A DNA stretch of 64,000 nucleotides from JAQWRV01 sp045564915 (GCA_045564915.1 JBJLGL010000013.1:284025-348024), one strand, 5' to 3'. Shown: positions 1 to 9,524, counted from the first letter of the stretch. Notes: generated by a model from the sequence alone, not told the origin. Numbers and translations are program-made.

Positions 1-1068
1 ATGACTCAATCGGCACAGATGGTACCAATGATTTTCTTAGCCTTTATCGCAGGCGCTCTAGCAGATATGGTTGACAGGCGACGCTATATGATTGGTGTGA
101 TGTGTTGGATGATTACCATCACGCTGACATTAGCTGCCTTAACCTACATGAACCTGATCACACCTTTTTGGCTTATTTTCTTCACTCTACTACTTGGTAT
201 TGGTGGTGCCTGCCAAATGCCTGCAATGTCTGCCGCTATTCAAGATATTGTGCCCCGCGCAGAAGTCGTTAATGCCGTTACTCTGAACTCGCTATCAATG
301 AACATATCCCGGTTGATTGGCCCTGCTGCTGCCGGGCTTCTGATTGGACTGGGCGGGGTCGCTCCAGCTTTCTTGGTAAATGCAATTAGTTACTTAATAT
401 TTATGGGCGTTGTATACTATTGGGAGGGTCCACCAATGCGCCCGCAGCAACGCCAAGGCCTATGGTCCAATATCTCTGCAGGCATACGTTATGTGCGCCG
501 GGCTAAGAGATTCCAGGCAGTCCTAATCAGAGGCTCATTTCATTTTTTCTGCGCTAGCGCGGTAATGGCTTTATTCCCCTTGCTCGCACGAAATGAACTT
601 AATGTCGATCCCGAAGCTTTTGGGATACTCATGGGAGCAGTCGGCGTTGGGGCAATCGTAACCGCCCTCTTTATAGCACCCTGGGTAAATGCTCGGTATA
701 GCCGGGACCAGATAGTCTTATGCGCTGGTCTAATCTTGGCGTTAAGTCTTTATGGCGTGGGTGTCGTGCGTGATGTCAGGTATTTCTCCGTGGTTTTATT
801 TTTCTATGGTGGGTCATGGATGATTTGTATGTTGTCGTTTCAAGTTGCCTCCCAAATGGTGCTACCTTCATGGGTACGGGCTCGAGGTCTATCTGTATCA
901 ATGATGAGTTTTACAGCAGGTATGGTAAGCGGTGGATTAATATGGGGTGCATTAGCGCAGGTTGTAACCATGGAAACCGTTTTTGAGATCGCGGCTGGTG
1001 TCATGGTCATCGCTACCTTAACGACTGCACGATATAGTATTTCAAGCAACAAGACTGAAGACGCATAA
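1..1068 (+). CDS. MFS transporter (EntS/MFS_3-like), 5' end outside window
   Basis: Inner-membrane transporter of the major facilitator superfamily, probably an exporter of the MFS_3 (enterobactin exporter-like) group. The visible 355 residues are mostly hydrophobic helices. The loop GALADMVDRRRYM near residues 18-30 is the conserved motif after the second helix of this group, so roughly the first 50-60 residues of a normal protein (helix 1 and the start of helix 2) are missing. The ATG at base 1 is therefore probably an internal Met and the gene starts upstream of the window. The C-terminus is complete and ends in a short polar tail. The next gene begins about 40 bases downstream on the same strand, which allows co-transcription. 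The substrate cannot be inferred. Confidence 0.85.
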   Translation: MTQSAQMVPMIFLAFIAGALADMVDRRRYMIGVMCWMITITLTLAALTYMNLITPFWLIFFTLLLGIGGACQMPAMSAAIQDIVPRAEVVNAVTLNSLSMNISRLIGPAAAGLLIGLGGVAPAFLVNAISYLIFMGVVYYWEGPPMRPQQRQGLWSNISAGIRYVRRAKRFQAVLIRGSFHFFCASAVMALFPLLARNELNVDPEAFGILMGAVGVGAIVTALFIAPWVNARYSRDQIVLCAGLILALSLYGVGVVRDVRYFSVVLFFYGGSWMICMLSFQVASQMVLPSWVRARGLSVSMMSFTAGMVSGGLIWGALAQVVTMETVFEIAAGVMVIATLTTARYSISSNKTEDA

Positions 1069-1109
1069 AACTACTACAATGAGCATATTTCTATGACCCA
1101 TCGAGCACT

Positions 1110-2123
1110 ATGAGCAATATTAGATCTCGTAAGCTTATCATGACCCAATACGGCGAAGATTTTAGGGGCTGCTCTATGATTGTTGACGCCGAGATTGGGA
1201 AACCTGGATACGGCGAAGTACTCATACGCAACGTTTACGCTGGCGTTAACGGGGTCTACGATCTAAACATGATTCGAGATGCAGTTAGCTATATTAGTTA
1301 TACACCGCCGATGGACCTAGGCATAGAAGTTGTAGGTAGGATTGAGAAACTAGGGCCAGGTGTGAATGATTTTAAAGTTGGTGACGCAGTAGCCACATGG
1401 AAAGTAGGTAGTGGTTACCGTGATTATCAGATCGCTGAAATCGACCGTTTACACAAAGTTCCCAGTGCTACTCCAGAAATCCTTTGCCTAATGCCTACGG
1501 GAATTTCAGGTATGGTCGGCATTGAGCAAGTCGGTGAGTTAAAAAACGGCGAAACCGTAGCAGTCTCGGCTGCTGCTGGAGGACTAGGACATATCGTGGT
1601 CCAGGTAGCAAAAAAAGCAGGCAATCATGTCATTGGCATATGTGGTTCCGAAGAAAAGGTAAATAGGTTGAAAGAAATTGGCTGCGATCGACCAATTAAT
1701 TACAAAACAGAAGATGTAGCTGCAGTTCTACAGAAAGAATATCCTAGAGGCATAGACATCGCATACGATTCGGTTGGGGGTAAGATCTATGACGCCTTTA
1801 TAGATAATTTAGCCATAAAAGGCCGATTAGTCATTTCGGGTTACACCTCTGAAGTAGGTCAGCCGTGGGAACTGGTAACAAGTCCACGGATATATCAAAA
1901 GCTATACTTCCGCTCTGCTTCTGTGCGCGGTTTTATCAACCCTCAGTATGAAGCTCACCAGCCCTACGCGGCGAAGAGACTCGTAAGCATGTATCAGAGG
2001 GATGAATTGACGGTCTTTGTGGACGCCACACCCTTTTCAGGTTTAGAAGCAATCCCGGATGCTGTAGAGCACTTGCTCAGTGGAAGGAATCTTGGGAAAG
2101 TAGTCGTTAAATTAGACATTTGA
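1110..2123 (+). CDS. Zinc-independent medium-chain dehydrogenase/reductase (quinone oxidoreductase / prostaglandin reductase-like)
   Basis: A 337-residue NAD(P)H-dependent oxidoreductase of the medium-chain superfamily, likely reducing the C=C bond of an enone or quinone in the cytoplasm. The N-terminal GroES-like half contains GYGEVLIRNVYAGVNG and the GIEVVGRIEKLGPGV strand-turn. The Rossmann half has the glycine-rich loop AAAGGLGHIVVQVAKKAG and the ICGSEEKVNRLKEIGCD helix typical of the family. No catalytic or structural zinc cysteines are seen. The stretch GFINPQYEAHQPYA after the cofactor fold resembles the ZADH2 (PTGR3) branch. It follows the MFS gene closely and precedes a secreted DUF1838 protein by 70 bases. 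The substrate is unknown. Confidence 0.85.
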   Translation: MSNIRSRKLIMTQYGEDFRGCSMIVDAEIGKPGYGEVLIRNVYAGVNGVYDLNMIRDAVSYISYTPPMDLGIEVVGRIEKLGPGVNDFKVGDAVATWKVGSGYRDYQIAEIDRLHKVPSATPEILCLMPTGISGMVGIEQVGELKNGETVAVSAAAGGLGHIVVQVAKKAGNHVIGICGSEEKVNRLKEIGCDRPINYKTEDVAAVLQKEYPRGIDIAYDSVGGKIYDAFIDNLAIKGRLVISGYTSEVGQPWELVTSPRIYQKLYFRSASVRGFINPQYEAHQPYAAKRLVSMYQRDELTVFVDATPFSGLEAIPDAVEHLLSGRNLGKVVVKLDI

Positions 2124-2193
2124 ACTAATATGATACGGTCACAAGAGTGGCGCTCAAAGAACCATTTTAATTAGATAAATAAGAGATAAGTAA

Positions 2194-3099
2194 ATGTTAA
2201 AACAAACCTTGATAATCGCAATAATAGCTTTAGCTCTACCTGGATACGCAACCGCTGGTCAGCACGACCTCAATACCCCTGAGGGAATAGCTAAGGTCAT
2301 GCGTAAGATCCAATGTTCACTCAAAGATGGTGAACCAAGAACATACTGGTGGCATGGCAAAGCGTTTGGCCGGCGTATGGGAATGTCTGATAAGCATCTG
2401 TTCGACGTCGAGGGTATGAATATTCGTCACTGTGATACCGTGCGTGACAAAGACGGAAACTACGGCTACACACTGCGGACGCGCGAGATATTACTCTACA
2501 AAGACAAGAAAACTGGGGAAGTTCTAAGGACTTGGAATAACCCATATACCAGCGAAATAGTAGAAGTCTTCAATGTAGATAATGATCCTGTGAACTCGGG
2601 ACCTTCCTTTGGCCTTGGTCGCGATGGAAAAGTACAAGAGTTTCCTGGCGATATGTTAGGCGATCGTTGGTGGTTCACCTCAACTATTCCATTATATTAT
2701 CAAAATGTTCTTTCTGGCGATTATCAGAAGTATATCGGCGGTACCTACCGTGCGACTGAGATGTTCAATTTCTTTGGTGATATAGAAAGCCTGATGGATA
2801 GCACAGTAGACTCTGCAAACGTGCAAGTGGGCTGGGTTCGCCATTCCGATTGGCTACCTTGGATGAAAATGGCTGGACGCGACGGCATTATTTACATGCA
2901 TACCGCAGGCAGAAAACTGGATAAATGGTCTGATATGTCCGATACAATGAAAACTGAAATTAGTAAAAATTACCCCAAATACACTGATCCACCGCCACTT
3001 GATGATGACCGGGAAAACGTGACCTCGTGGACCTTTTTTAAGAAAAAGATGGAAGAGCGAGGTGGTCCTGAACCGTTAAAACGTGAATTTCCATTTTAA
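2194..3099 (+). CDS. Secreted DUF1838 family protein
   Basis: A 301-residue protein with a Sec signal peptide (MLKQTLIIAIIALALPGYATAG, cleavage likely after ATA or TAG). The mature part matches my recollection of DUF1838: many aromatic residues, a TPEGIAKVMRKIQCS segment with one Cys near the N-terminus, and an acidic, proline-rich end (YTDPPPLDDD). DUF1838 proteins are uncharacterised and common in bacteria that degrade aromatic or steroid compounds. There are no membrane helices after the signal, so it is probably periplasmic or lipocalin-like, which is inference. It sits downstream of the oxidoreductase on the same strand and converges on the nitrilase-fold gene. Confidence 0.75.
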   Translation: MLKQTLIIAIIALALPGYATAGQHDLNTPEGIAKVMRKIQCSLKDGEPRTYWWHGKAFGRRMGMSDKHLFDVEGMNIRHCDTVRDKDGNYGYTLRTREILLYKDKKTGEVLRTWNNPYTSEIVEVFNVDNDPVNSGPSFGLGRDGKVQEFPGDMLGDRWWFTSTIPLYYQNVLSGDYQKYIGGTYRATEMFNFFGDIESLMDSTVDSANVQVGWVRHSDWLPWMKMAGRDGIIYMHTAGRKLDKWSDMSDTMKTEISKNYPKYTDPPPLDDDRENVTSWTFFKKKMEERGGPEPLKREFPF

Positions 3100-3350
3100 C
3101 TCAGGGGAACTCTTAGATAGGGGTCATAAAGTCACACAAAGACTGCCCTCTATTCTTATCTCTATTAATTCATTATGCATCGAACGCGTGCCTCTGTTTA
3201 GCAATTCCGTAATAGGGTAAGATTTCCTAAGTAATTTCAGAGCTTCTTGAAACGAGCACGTAAGAAGCCGATAAACGGTTCTCTGCAGTCAGCACAGCCT
3301 ACAGAAATTTTCTGTACTTCAACTACCGTCGCCACATCCGATAGTTTGAG

Positions 3351-4487
3351 CTAGATAATTCCCTTCTTCTCCAGGCGGGAGATAACACCTTTTTGTGCCT
3401 CTACAAAGTGTTTACGCTCTGGCTTCTTAAGCGAACCATCTTTCTTGATAAGACTATTTGCCGGTTGAAACACGTTCGCGGCATAGCTGGCTGCGTAAGC
3501 TTCAAACCTCTGCCGGATTAGGGTATTTCCTAGACCGGTCTTCCGTCGCTGACGTCGCAAAGCGGAAACATCAATTTCTGCTGTAGCACTAGCATTCTCT
3601 CCGGGACCAGCAATACGAATTACTTGCCCCTTATAGTCTACAATACGAGACCCACCGTTAGCTGAATCATCCGTTAGATCAGTATTATGAATTCCAGCAG
3701 TGTTACACGAAACAACATAAGCCATATTTTCCACAGCACGACTCACTTTGGCAGCATCTTTGTCAGTCAAAGACGGTGTTGACAGTTCGCTGGATGAATG
3801 GACAAAGACTTCTGCACCGCGCATGGCAAAACACCTTGCTACTTCTGGATATAGAATTTCCTCTGACGCTATGGGCGCAAGCCGTCCAATGTCTGTATCC
3901 ACTACCGGGAAAATACCGTCTAATCCATAAAGATCGAGATACTTGTCCCACACGTCGTGAGGTGTCGGCGAATACATGGAGTTGAGCCTCCGGTAACGCA
4001 AGATAACGTCACCGGATGGTCCAACTATGAACGAAGTTTGGAAGTAGTAGCCGGGGAAAAATTTATCAGTTTCATAGGCATTACCCGCCAAATAAAGTGA
4101 ATTATCTTGAGCAATCTGACCGAATCTTTCGTACTCGGGCCCGTCGACATCGATTGCTGCTTTATCGGCCCAATCAGAGATAGTCTCACCTTGTGGGAAA
4201 GAGGTGAGAAGGTATTCGGGCAATACGATAAGTTTAGCGGATGTACCCACCCAATTCTTTATTCCGGTTACTTTCTCTTTGATGTGGTCCAAGGCTATAG
4301 ACATGCGGGCTCGTGCACTATCCCGGTCCAAGCACCTAGTCACGCTAAGCGTGGCTAGCTGTAAAGCAATCGCCGTATAAATCGGAACGTCGGAGCTTTT
4401 AGCTTTCTTCAACTCACTCACTAGCTTGACCGGATGTAATCCTGAAATAGTTTTTTTCTTAGAATATTTTTTTGGTTTAGAAGCCAT
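3351..4487 (-). CDS. Nitrilase-superfamily (carbon-nitrogen hydrolase) protein with altered catalytic triad
   Basis: A 378-residue protein with the alpha-beta-beta-alpha nitrilase fold. I chose the ATG at 4487, with GGGGGCG just upstream. A longer reading from 4607 would overlap the receptor gene before it. The catalytic Glu is present in VLPEYLL (Glu91). The Lys position in the YRK block reads YRR (Arg167). The nucleophile block IASEEILYPEVAR has Ser208 where CYE would place Cys. The rest of the core, including GAEVFVHSSSE and NMAYVVSCNTAGI, is intact. The gene starts 25 bases after the stop of the TonB receptor, suggesting co-expression. It may bind or act on amides differently, or be a non-catalytic member of a subfamily. 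Confidence 0.8.
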   Translation of the reverse strand: MASKPKKYSKKKTISGLHPVKLVSELKKAKSSDVPIYTAIALQLATLSVTRCLDRDSARARMSIALDHIKEKVTGIKNWVGTSAKLIVLPEYLLTSFPQGETISDWADKAAIDVDGPEYERFGQIAQDNSLYLAGNAYETDKFFPGYYFQTSFIVGPSGDVILRYRRLNSMYSPTPHDVWDKYLDLYGLDGIFPVVDTDIGRLAPIASEEILYPEVARCFAMRGAEVFVHSSSELSTPSLTDKDAAKVSRAVENMAYVVSCNTAGIHNTDLTDDSANGGSRIVDYKGQVIRIAGPGENASATAEIDVSALRRQRRKTGLGNTLIRQRFEAYAASYAANVFQPANSLIKKDGSLKKPERKHFVEAQKGVISRLEKKGII

Positions 4488-4512
4488 TAAAGTCGCCCCC
4501 AAAGAAATTCTT

Positions 4513-6582
4513 TTAGTACGCGAGTCGGATACCGACCCATAGAAACGCTGGCGCCCCATAAGTAACAAGCCCTGCTGCCGATCGCCCAGCCTCGACTCTG
4601 GTCCCAAATATATTCTCAGCAGCTAAGTATAACTCAATACTCTGCGATACATTATAGGCGAATTGAGCATTCACTGTCATAAAGCTATCCAACTGTCTAA
4701 GATTTTGGTCATCCTCAAACTGCCTACTTGATGCGAGCAAATCTATAGTAGCTATCGTATTAAATGTAGGCTGAAAACGGAGTTGCAAAGTTGCTTGATG
4801 ACGAGCTACTTGTGCCAGTCGATTCCCTATAAGTTTCTGAGAAGAAAGACTCTTCTTGATTACTGGGTTACTAAACATATATCCAGCGCGTAGATCAAAG
4901 AGAGGCGAAAGACTCAGGATTGCATCGATTTCTGCTCCCCAGGTCTGCACCCTACCGAGGTTTTGCCGCTGCCTCAGGCTACCTCCGCTAGGTATAAAAG
5001 TCCTGAACTCTGAGTTGAAACCAGGCACTGTCGTGATAGTTGTGTTAGCAACAGGATTATACAAATCATTCCTAAAAACATTCGCTATCACGGTGTACTC
5101 TTTGTAGTTCCAGTCCACGCCAACTTCTGTACCTACCATATGCTCATTACGAAGCAGATGGTTGGCTTCAGTAATATCTTTTCCTACACGGAATGGGCGG
5201 TAAAGTTCGTTCAGAGTTGGAATACGAAAACCAGAATAAATGGATGCCCTAAATATAACTTCCTGAGAAATTTCAACACGAGCACCTAGACGCCCATTAG
5301 AGATCCATCCCCCCCTCTCACTAAAGGTACGATCAACTAGAATTGTCCCAGTCTCAAGACTATTTTCCTTACGCTGGCCCTTATATTGCTGCCATCTATC
5401 TACCCGCCAGCCAATTGTGAATAGTGTCCTCGCGGCCTGCAGGTGCCCTTCTAAGAAGGCTCCCGCAATAAATTGCTCTCCACCTGCCTTTCGACTGCGA
5501 GTAAAGCCAGCACCCAGGTTGCGAAACCGCTCATTAGTTTCGCCGTCAGCGAGGCGAAAATCAGCGCCACTCTCAAGGGTCCATGAGGCCTTATTTTGCC
5601 ATCGCAGCAAGACACTGCCACCAACCATAGTAGCCGGAACATCAAACTGATTAAGGACTGGCCGCACGTTATCCCGCGTTTCATCAAAAGCGCCAAAGAT
5701 ACTCTCAAAGTCTTTATGGCGTAGGTAAAGGCTAGACTGCCACGCGGGATTTGACGATGGAGAGTCATTCATACCCGTCACAGATACATCAAAAGTTCTA
5801 GTCTCCGCCCTGGCAACTTCAGACCCATTGATTAATGAACTTGTGCTTACCGAACCGGCTAAGGACCAAACTGTCCCTTTGGACGATTGCATTCGCCATC
5901 CAATGCGGCCGCCTTCACTATGACTGCCCAAAGGCTGGTCAGCAGCCCCGCGTTGTAAGGGATCAATAGAAAAATATCCATTACTATGTCTCGCGTGTAA
6001 GCCACCGAAAAATGTTCCCCGCTCAGTGTCAAGCTCAAATATAGCCGCACTAGAGAGGCTTTCCTTATTGCCAAAACGTATGTCGGCCTGAATATCCTCG
6101 CCATTCATCACCCTACTATCTAGCCTAACAACACCAGCAAGGGCGGCATTACCCCAAGGCCCAGCACCTCCGCCCCGGATAACTTTTGCTTTACTTATGA
6201 ATAGGGGTGGCAGCTGTGACCATTCTACCCAACCACCAAACGGATCATTCTGAGGTACGTTATCCAGAAGAATCAAGGTCCTTCCGGCACCGTTGGGTCC
6301 CAACCCCCTCAAACTCACGCCATGCGTTGTTGGATGAGACGCACGTGATGCTTGACGACGAAACAAGTTAAATCCTGGCACACGCCGCAAAACATCGTCT
6401 AACCCGAAAGCCGGACCCTTAAGTAAACTTTGATCCAGATCCACTGAACTATAAATTTGCTGTGATAATGAATCAGACAAACGACGAACGCTGACTTTTA
6501 TTTCCTCTACTTCTTGGCAAATAACAGCTGACACATCGAGTACAAAGAATACAAAGACCGCTAAAATAGAGAGGCGAACCAT
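4513..6582 (-). CDS. TonB-dependent outer-membrane receptor
   Basis: Outer-membrane beta-barrel receptor of about 689 residues for energised uptake of an unknown ligand. I prefer the ATG at 6582 (MVRLSILAVFVFFVLDVSA, a clean signal peptide) because AAGG lies eight bases upstream. The reading can extend to a GTG at 6618 without a ribosome site. The mature start carries a TonB-box-like stretch EVEEIKVSVRRLSDS. The plug has GVSLRGLGPNGAGRTLILLDN and VIRGGGAGPWGNAALAGVVRL. The barrel includes FRIPTLNELYRPF, and the protein ends in an aromatic-rich strand LWVGIRLAY. The plug variant resembles siderophore or vitamin receptors, but no riboswitch was found upstream. The nitrilase-fold gene follows directly. 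Confidence 0.9.
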   Translation of the reverse strand: MVRLSILAVFVFFVLDVSAVICQEVEEIKVSVRRLSDSLSQQIYSSVDLDQSLLKGPAFGLDDVLRRVPGFNLFRRQASRASHPTTHGVSLRGLGPNGAGRTLILLDNVPQNDPFGGWVEWSQLPPLFISKAKVIRGGGAGPWGNAALAGVVRLDSRVMNGEDIQADIRFGNKESLSSAAIFELDTERGTFFGGLHARHSNGYFSIDPLQRGAADQPLGSHSEGGRIGWRMQSSKGTVWSLAGSVSTSSLINGSEVARAETRTFDVSVTGMNDSPSSNPAWQSSLYLRHKDFESIFGAFDETRDNVRPVLNQFDVPATMVGGSVLLRWQNKASWTLESGADFRLADGETNERFRNLGAGFTRSRKAGGEQFIAGAFLEGHLQAARTLFTIGWRVDRWQQYKGQRKENSLETGTILVDRTFSERGGWISNGRLGARVEISQEVIFRASIYSGFRIPTLNELYRPFRVGKDITEANHLLRNEHMVGTEVGVDWNYKEYTVIANVFRNDLYNPVANTTITTVPGFNSEFRTFIPSGGSLRQRQNLGRVQTWGAEIDAILSLSPLFDLRAGYMFSNPVIKKSLSSQKLIGNRLAQVARHQATLQLRFQPTFNTIATIDLLASSRQFEDDQNLRQLDSFMTVNAQFAYNVSQSIELYLAAENIFGTRVEAGRSAAGLVTYGAPAFLWVGIRLAY

Positions 6583-6875
6583 AAATCTAGCCTTGGTGAA
6601 CAACATTATTGATAACACTTTAGGAATAATTACTGCAAAATTTAAGAAAGAGTATCCTAACTGAATTAGGGAAAGAAATGTAATGCTTCTTAGATCATTG
6701 GCCTATATCATCTAAGCTGTTAGAAAAGAATGCATGATCCTATCTGCTACAAACATGACTCCCATCCGCTCAGCCAAGAATAGCCGCTGTCTAGAAAAAG
6801 GCTTAAAAGAACCCATCTCTCAATGTAATTTTACTACTAGCTATGTATGCGTGGAAAACCATTAAGGAAAAGGAC
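6583..6875. other. Divergent intergenic region, no feature recognised
   Basis: About 290 bases between the start of the TonB receptor on the minus strand and the AI-2E transporter on the plus strand. I looked for a cobalamin riboswitch, a Fur-type box, long hairpins and small ORFs with ribosome sites and found none convincing. It presumably carries promoters for both genes. Confidence 0.5.
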
Positions 6876-7967
6876 ATGTCGGACAAGGATGTGATAGTCG
6901 AGGATACAGCAGGACAGGCTAAGCCAGTTCCTAATACCTTGTTGTTTGCAGCCTCAATTGGATTAATCGCGCTTACTATCTATCTCTTGGTTGTCGGACA
7001 GAGCATTCTTGTTCCATTGGTTTTGGCGATCTTCATAACCTATCTTCTGCGAGCGCTTGCCCATGGCCTGGAGAGAATTCAGATTGGGAACTGGATACTA
7101 CCAAACAACATAGCTTTGGCGGTGTCGATCCTAATCTTACTTCTGTTGATAGTTATTCTTGTGCAACTAGTCGCTGGCAACATTAACTCTATTATCGATG
7201 CTGCCCCCGCGTATCAGGAGAAATTGCAAGAGTTATTCTCAAATCTCCAAAGGGTTGTAGATAAATGGCTAGGAACATCACTAACCATTGGCAGCCTAAG
7301 GGAGAATATCGACGTCCAAGCAGGGATATTAAGGCTTGCTGGAGCATTGCAGAGTATTGCGAGCAACACATTCCAGATTTTCTTATATGTTGCGTTTCTT
7401 TTGCTGGAGGCCCAAACGTTTGATTTAAAAATAAAAGCTTTTGCATCTACACCAGAGCGTGAAGCAGCGATCAAACGAACTTTGAATTCAATCGGAATAA
7501 ATATTGAAAAATATGTATGTATCAAAACAGCTATGAGCCTCATTGTGGCTATCCTGAGTTACTGTATCCTGCTAGTGGCTGAGATTGATTTTGCTGCCTT
7601 TTGGGCTCTACTAATCTTCATATTAAATTATATTCCATACATTGGTTCTGTTATAGCGGTTGCTTTCCCTGTCGTGCTGAGTCTGCTGCAATTTTCTTCT
7701 ATTATACTCACAGCTTCAGTATTAATAGGTTTGCTGGGAGTTCAAATTCTTGTGGGGAATATTGTTGAACCACGAATTACCGGAAAGTCACTAAATCTAA
7801 GCCCAGTTGTTATTGTTTTAGCACTCTCTGTTTGGGGTTCTATTTGGGGAGTTATTGGTATGATCTTGAGCGTGCCAATCATGGTTATAGTAATGATCGT
7901 GTTATCACAGTTCTCAAAAACCAGACCTATCGCCGTCTTAATGTCTCAGAGCGGGGAGATTCGTTGA
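6876..7967 (+). CDS. AI-2E/PerM (DUF20) family transporter
   Basis: A polytopic inner-membrane protein of 363 residues in the AI-2E transporter family (YdiK, PerM, TqsA relatives). The start at 6876 is preferred to the ATG at 6843 because AAGGA lies just upstream of it. Paired N-terminal helices are followed by a long soluble segment (NINSIIDAAPAYQEKLQELF), then a helix cluster containing FILNYIPYIGSVIAVAFPV, the hallmark of the family, and LVGNIVEPRITGKSLNLSPVVI. Family members have been linked to autoinducer-2 export and Na+/H+ antiport. The role here is undecided. It is transcribed alone, with a methyltransferase gene 118 bases downstream. Confidence 0.9.
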   Translation: MSDKDVIVEDTAGQAKPVPNTLLFAASIGLIALTIYLLVVGQSILVPLVLAIFITYLLRALAHGLERIQIGNWILPNNIALAVSILILLLLIVILVQLVAGNINSIIDAAPAYQEKLQELFSNLQRVVDKWLGTSLTIGSLRENIDVQAGILRLAGALQSIASNTFQIFLYVAFLLLEAQTFDLKIKAFASTPEREAAIKRTLNSIGINIEKYVCIKTAMSLIVAILSYCILLVAEIDFAAFWALLIFILNYIPYIGSVIAVAFPVVLSLLQFSSIILTASVLIGLLGVQILVGNIVEPRITGKSLNLSPVVIVLALSVWGSIWGVIGMILSVPIMVIVMIVLSQFSKTRPIAVLMSQSGEIR

Positions 7968-8085
7968 ATACCGTAATATTGGACTAATACTTGCCACTTT
8001 ATTATAGCATCTTACTAAGACACTAAACGCGACTGAAAGAAATCAATATCGAGAATAAAATGCTTCGATAAAGGAGATTCTACCA

Positions 8086-9222
8086 ATGCCAAACCAACAT
8101 CCCCATGCCGTTCTCGTTGAACCTCTTCATGACGAGCAGTCCCGTCAAAACTATTACATGGATATCCGGCGTCATTTAGCAGCTGAAGTCCTTCCAGGTA
8201 ATAAATTAGCATACCAAGCAGAGGTTAAACCGTCCTTCCTTAAGGAATATGGCCGTGAACCAGGTAATCGCCATGAAGTGGGTAAAGTCATGACGAAGAA
8301 TGACTACTATCAAATGTACTCTGCAATACAGCGCCATACACAAGAAATGACCTGGGACAGCGTTATTGATTCCGTAGAGCGCGATTTACCCCGTCTCATA
8401 GAGAATGCGAAAGAGGTGAGCGGAAAGACAGGCGGAACATTAGCGCTTGATCCTGACTTCATGGTACCGGGTTATCTTACATACTACGATATTCACTTAC
8501 AGCCTGGCGCCTACCACGCGTCATACTCTGAAGATGATGTATCGGCGGGTGCTTTGTATGATCGAGGTACCTTTTTGTATACCCTAGGTAATATTGGTTC
8601 CAAGATGGATTACTTGGGTCGAACCCTGGTTCAGCACTACAAAAAACTCTACCCAGAGGCACAACCGAAACGTATTCTAGACATGGGATGCTCGGTTGGA
8701 CAAAGTACAATCGCATGGGCGGAAGCATTCCCAGATGCTGAGATTCATGCAATTGACGTAGGCGAGTCGCTACTTCGGTACGCACACGCCCGCGCAGAGG
8801 ACCTCGGACACAAGATAAACTTCAGCCAGCAGAATGCCGAAAATACCAACTTCGATGATGAAAGTTTCGACGTCGTGATCTCTCATATCATCATGCACGA
8901 GACAAGCACGAAAGCAGTCGGTAAGATTTATTCGGAGAGCCTACGCCTCTTACATAATGGCGGCGTCATGATGCACATGGATAACCCCAGGTTAAAAGGA
9001 TTACCTCCCTTAGAGAGCTTTCTTGCATCGTGGGAAGTGTACAACAATAACGAGCGCTTTGGCGGTACTTATCGAGAGATGGACATAGCTGCTGAAGCCG
9101 TAAAGTCTGGGTTTTCTGCCAAAAAAGCACGTATGGAGATGGTTCCTGCATATGGCCCCGGCAAGAGCATGAACTATGGAACACAGGGCTTTCAGTTCCC
9201 TGCTTGCATCGCTGAAAAGTAG
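8086..9222 (+). CDS. SAM-dependent methyltransferase with long N-terminal domain (paralogue A)
   Basis: A 378-residue class I methyltransferase preceded by AAGGAG at ideal spacing. Residues 1-190 form a region with no motif I can name, including a conserved stretch at 118-145 (LALDPDFMVPGY, then IHLQPGAYHASY). The Rossmann core starts at residue 197 with ILDMGCSVGQST, followed by AIDVGESLLRYAHARA for adenosine binding and FDDESFDVVISHIIMHE in the motif IV region. The ending GTQGFQFPAC is unusual. Clear paralogues lie at 60869-62065 and, more distantly, 56089-57276. The substrate is unknown; the size and the PG-x-Y signature set it apart from ordinary small methyltransferases. It appears monocistronic. 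Confidence 0.85.
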   Translation: MPNQHPHAVLVEPLHDEQSRQNYYMDIRRHLAAEVLPGNKLAYQAEVKPSFLKEYGREPGNRHEVGKVMTKNDYYQMYSAIQRHTQEMTWDSVIDSVERDLPRLIENAKEVSGKTGGTLALDPDFMVPGYLTYYDIHLQPGAYHASYSEDDVSAGALYDRGTFLYTLGNIGSKMDYLGRTLVQHYKKLYPEAQPKRILDMGCSVGQSTIAWAEAFPDAEIHAIDVGESLLRYAHARAEDLGHKINFSQQNAENTNFDDESFDVVISHIIMHETSTKAVGKIYSESLRLLHNGGVMMHMDNPRLKGLPPLESFLASWEVYNNNERFGGTYREMDIAAEAVKSGFSAKKARMEMVPAYGPGKSMNYGTQGFQFPACIAEK

Positions 9223-9524
9223 CACTGCATCCAGTTTGGATGCGATTAGAATCTTAAATATTATGTATTGCTAAGGTAACTATCGACTTACTTTTTAATC
9301 TTTTTTTTTAACCAAATATACACATACACAACATATTTAAGTGTGACTCAAAAGCCACCGTTTAGAAAAAAAGAGATAAAAAATTAAGATCGAGTCTTGA
9401 GGCGAGACAACAGGATATGCGAACAATTTAAAGTTGATGCGTGCGAAATGCGATTCAACGTGTTATTATATTCGTCCTTTCGGCGTCTAAATTGTTGTTA
9501 ACAACTTCACAGGATTTAATCACT
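9223..9524. other. Intergenic region with hairpin and T-rich tracts
   Basis: About 300 bases with no gene. A perfect six-base hairpin, GCATCC-AGTTT-GGATGC at 9227-9243, lies just after the methyltransferase stop but lacks an immediate T-run, so it is at best a weak terminator or mRNA-end stabiliser. T-rich tracts lie at 9290-9310. The remainder presumably holds the promoter of the histone-like gene. Confidence 0.45.

Noticed and set aside
1..3. ATG at base 1 as the true start of the MFS gene
   Set aside because: The protein begins at the motif that normally follows helix 2, so the start lies upstream of the window.
5451..5768. A 105-residue minus-strand gene inside the TonB receptor
   Set aside because: It is an alternative frame of the receptor barrel, without a ribosome site.
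6583..6875. Cobalamin riboswitch or Fur box before the first TonB receptor
   Set aside because: No recognisable B12-box-like segment or Fur-type palindrome was found.
8477..8785. A 102-residue minus-strand gene inside the methyltransferase
   Set aside because: It is antisense to a well-supported gene and has low-complexity, non-family composition.
9227..9243. Terminator of the first methyltransferase gene
   Set aside because: The hairpin is perfect but only six pairs and has no T-run directly after it.
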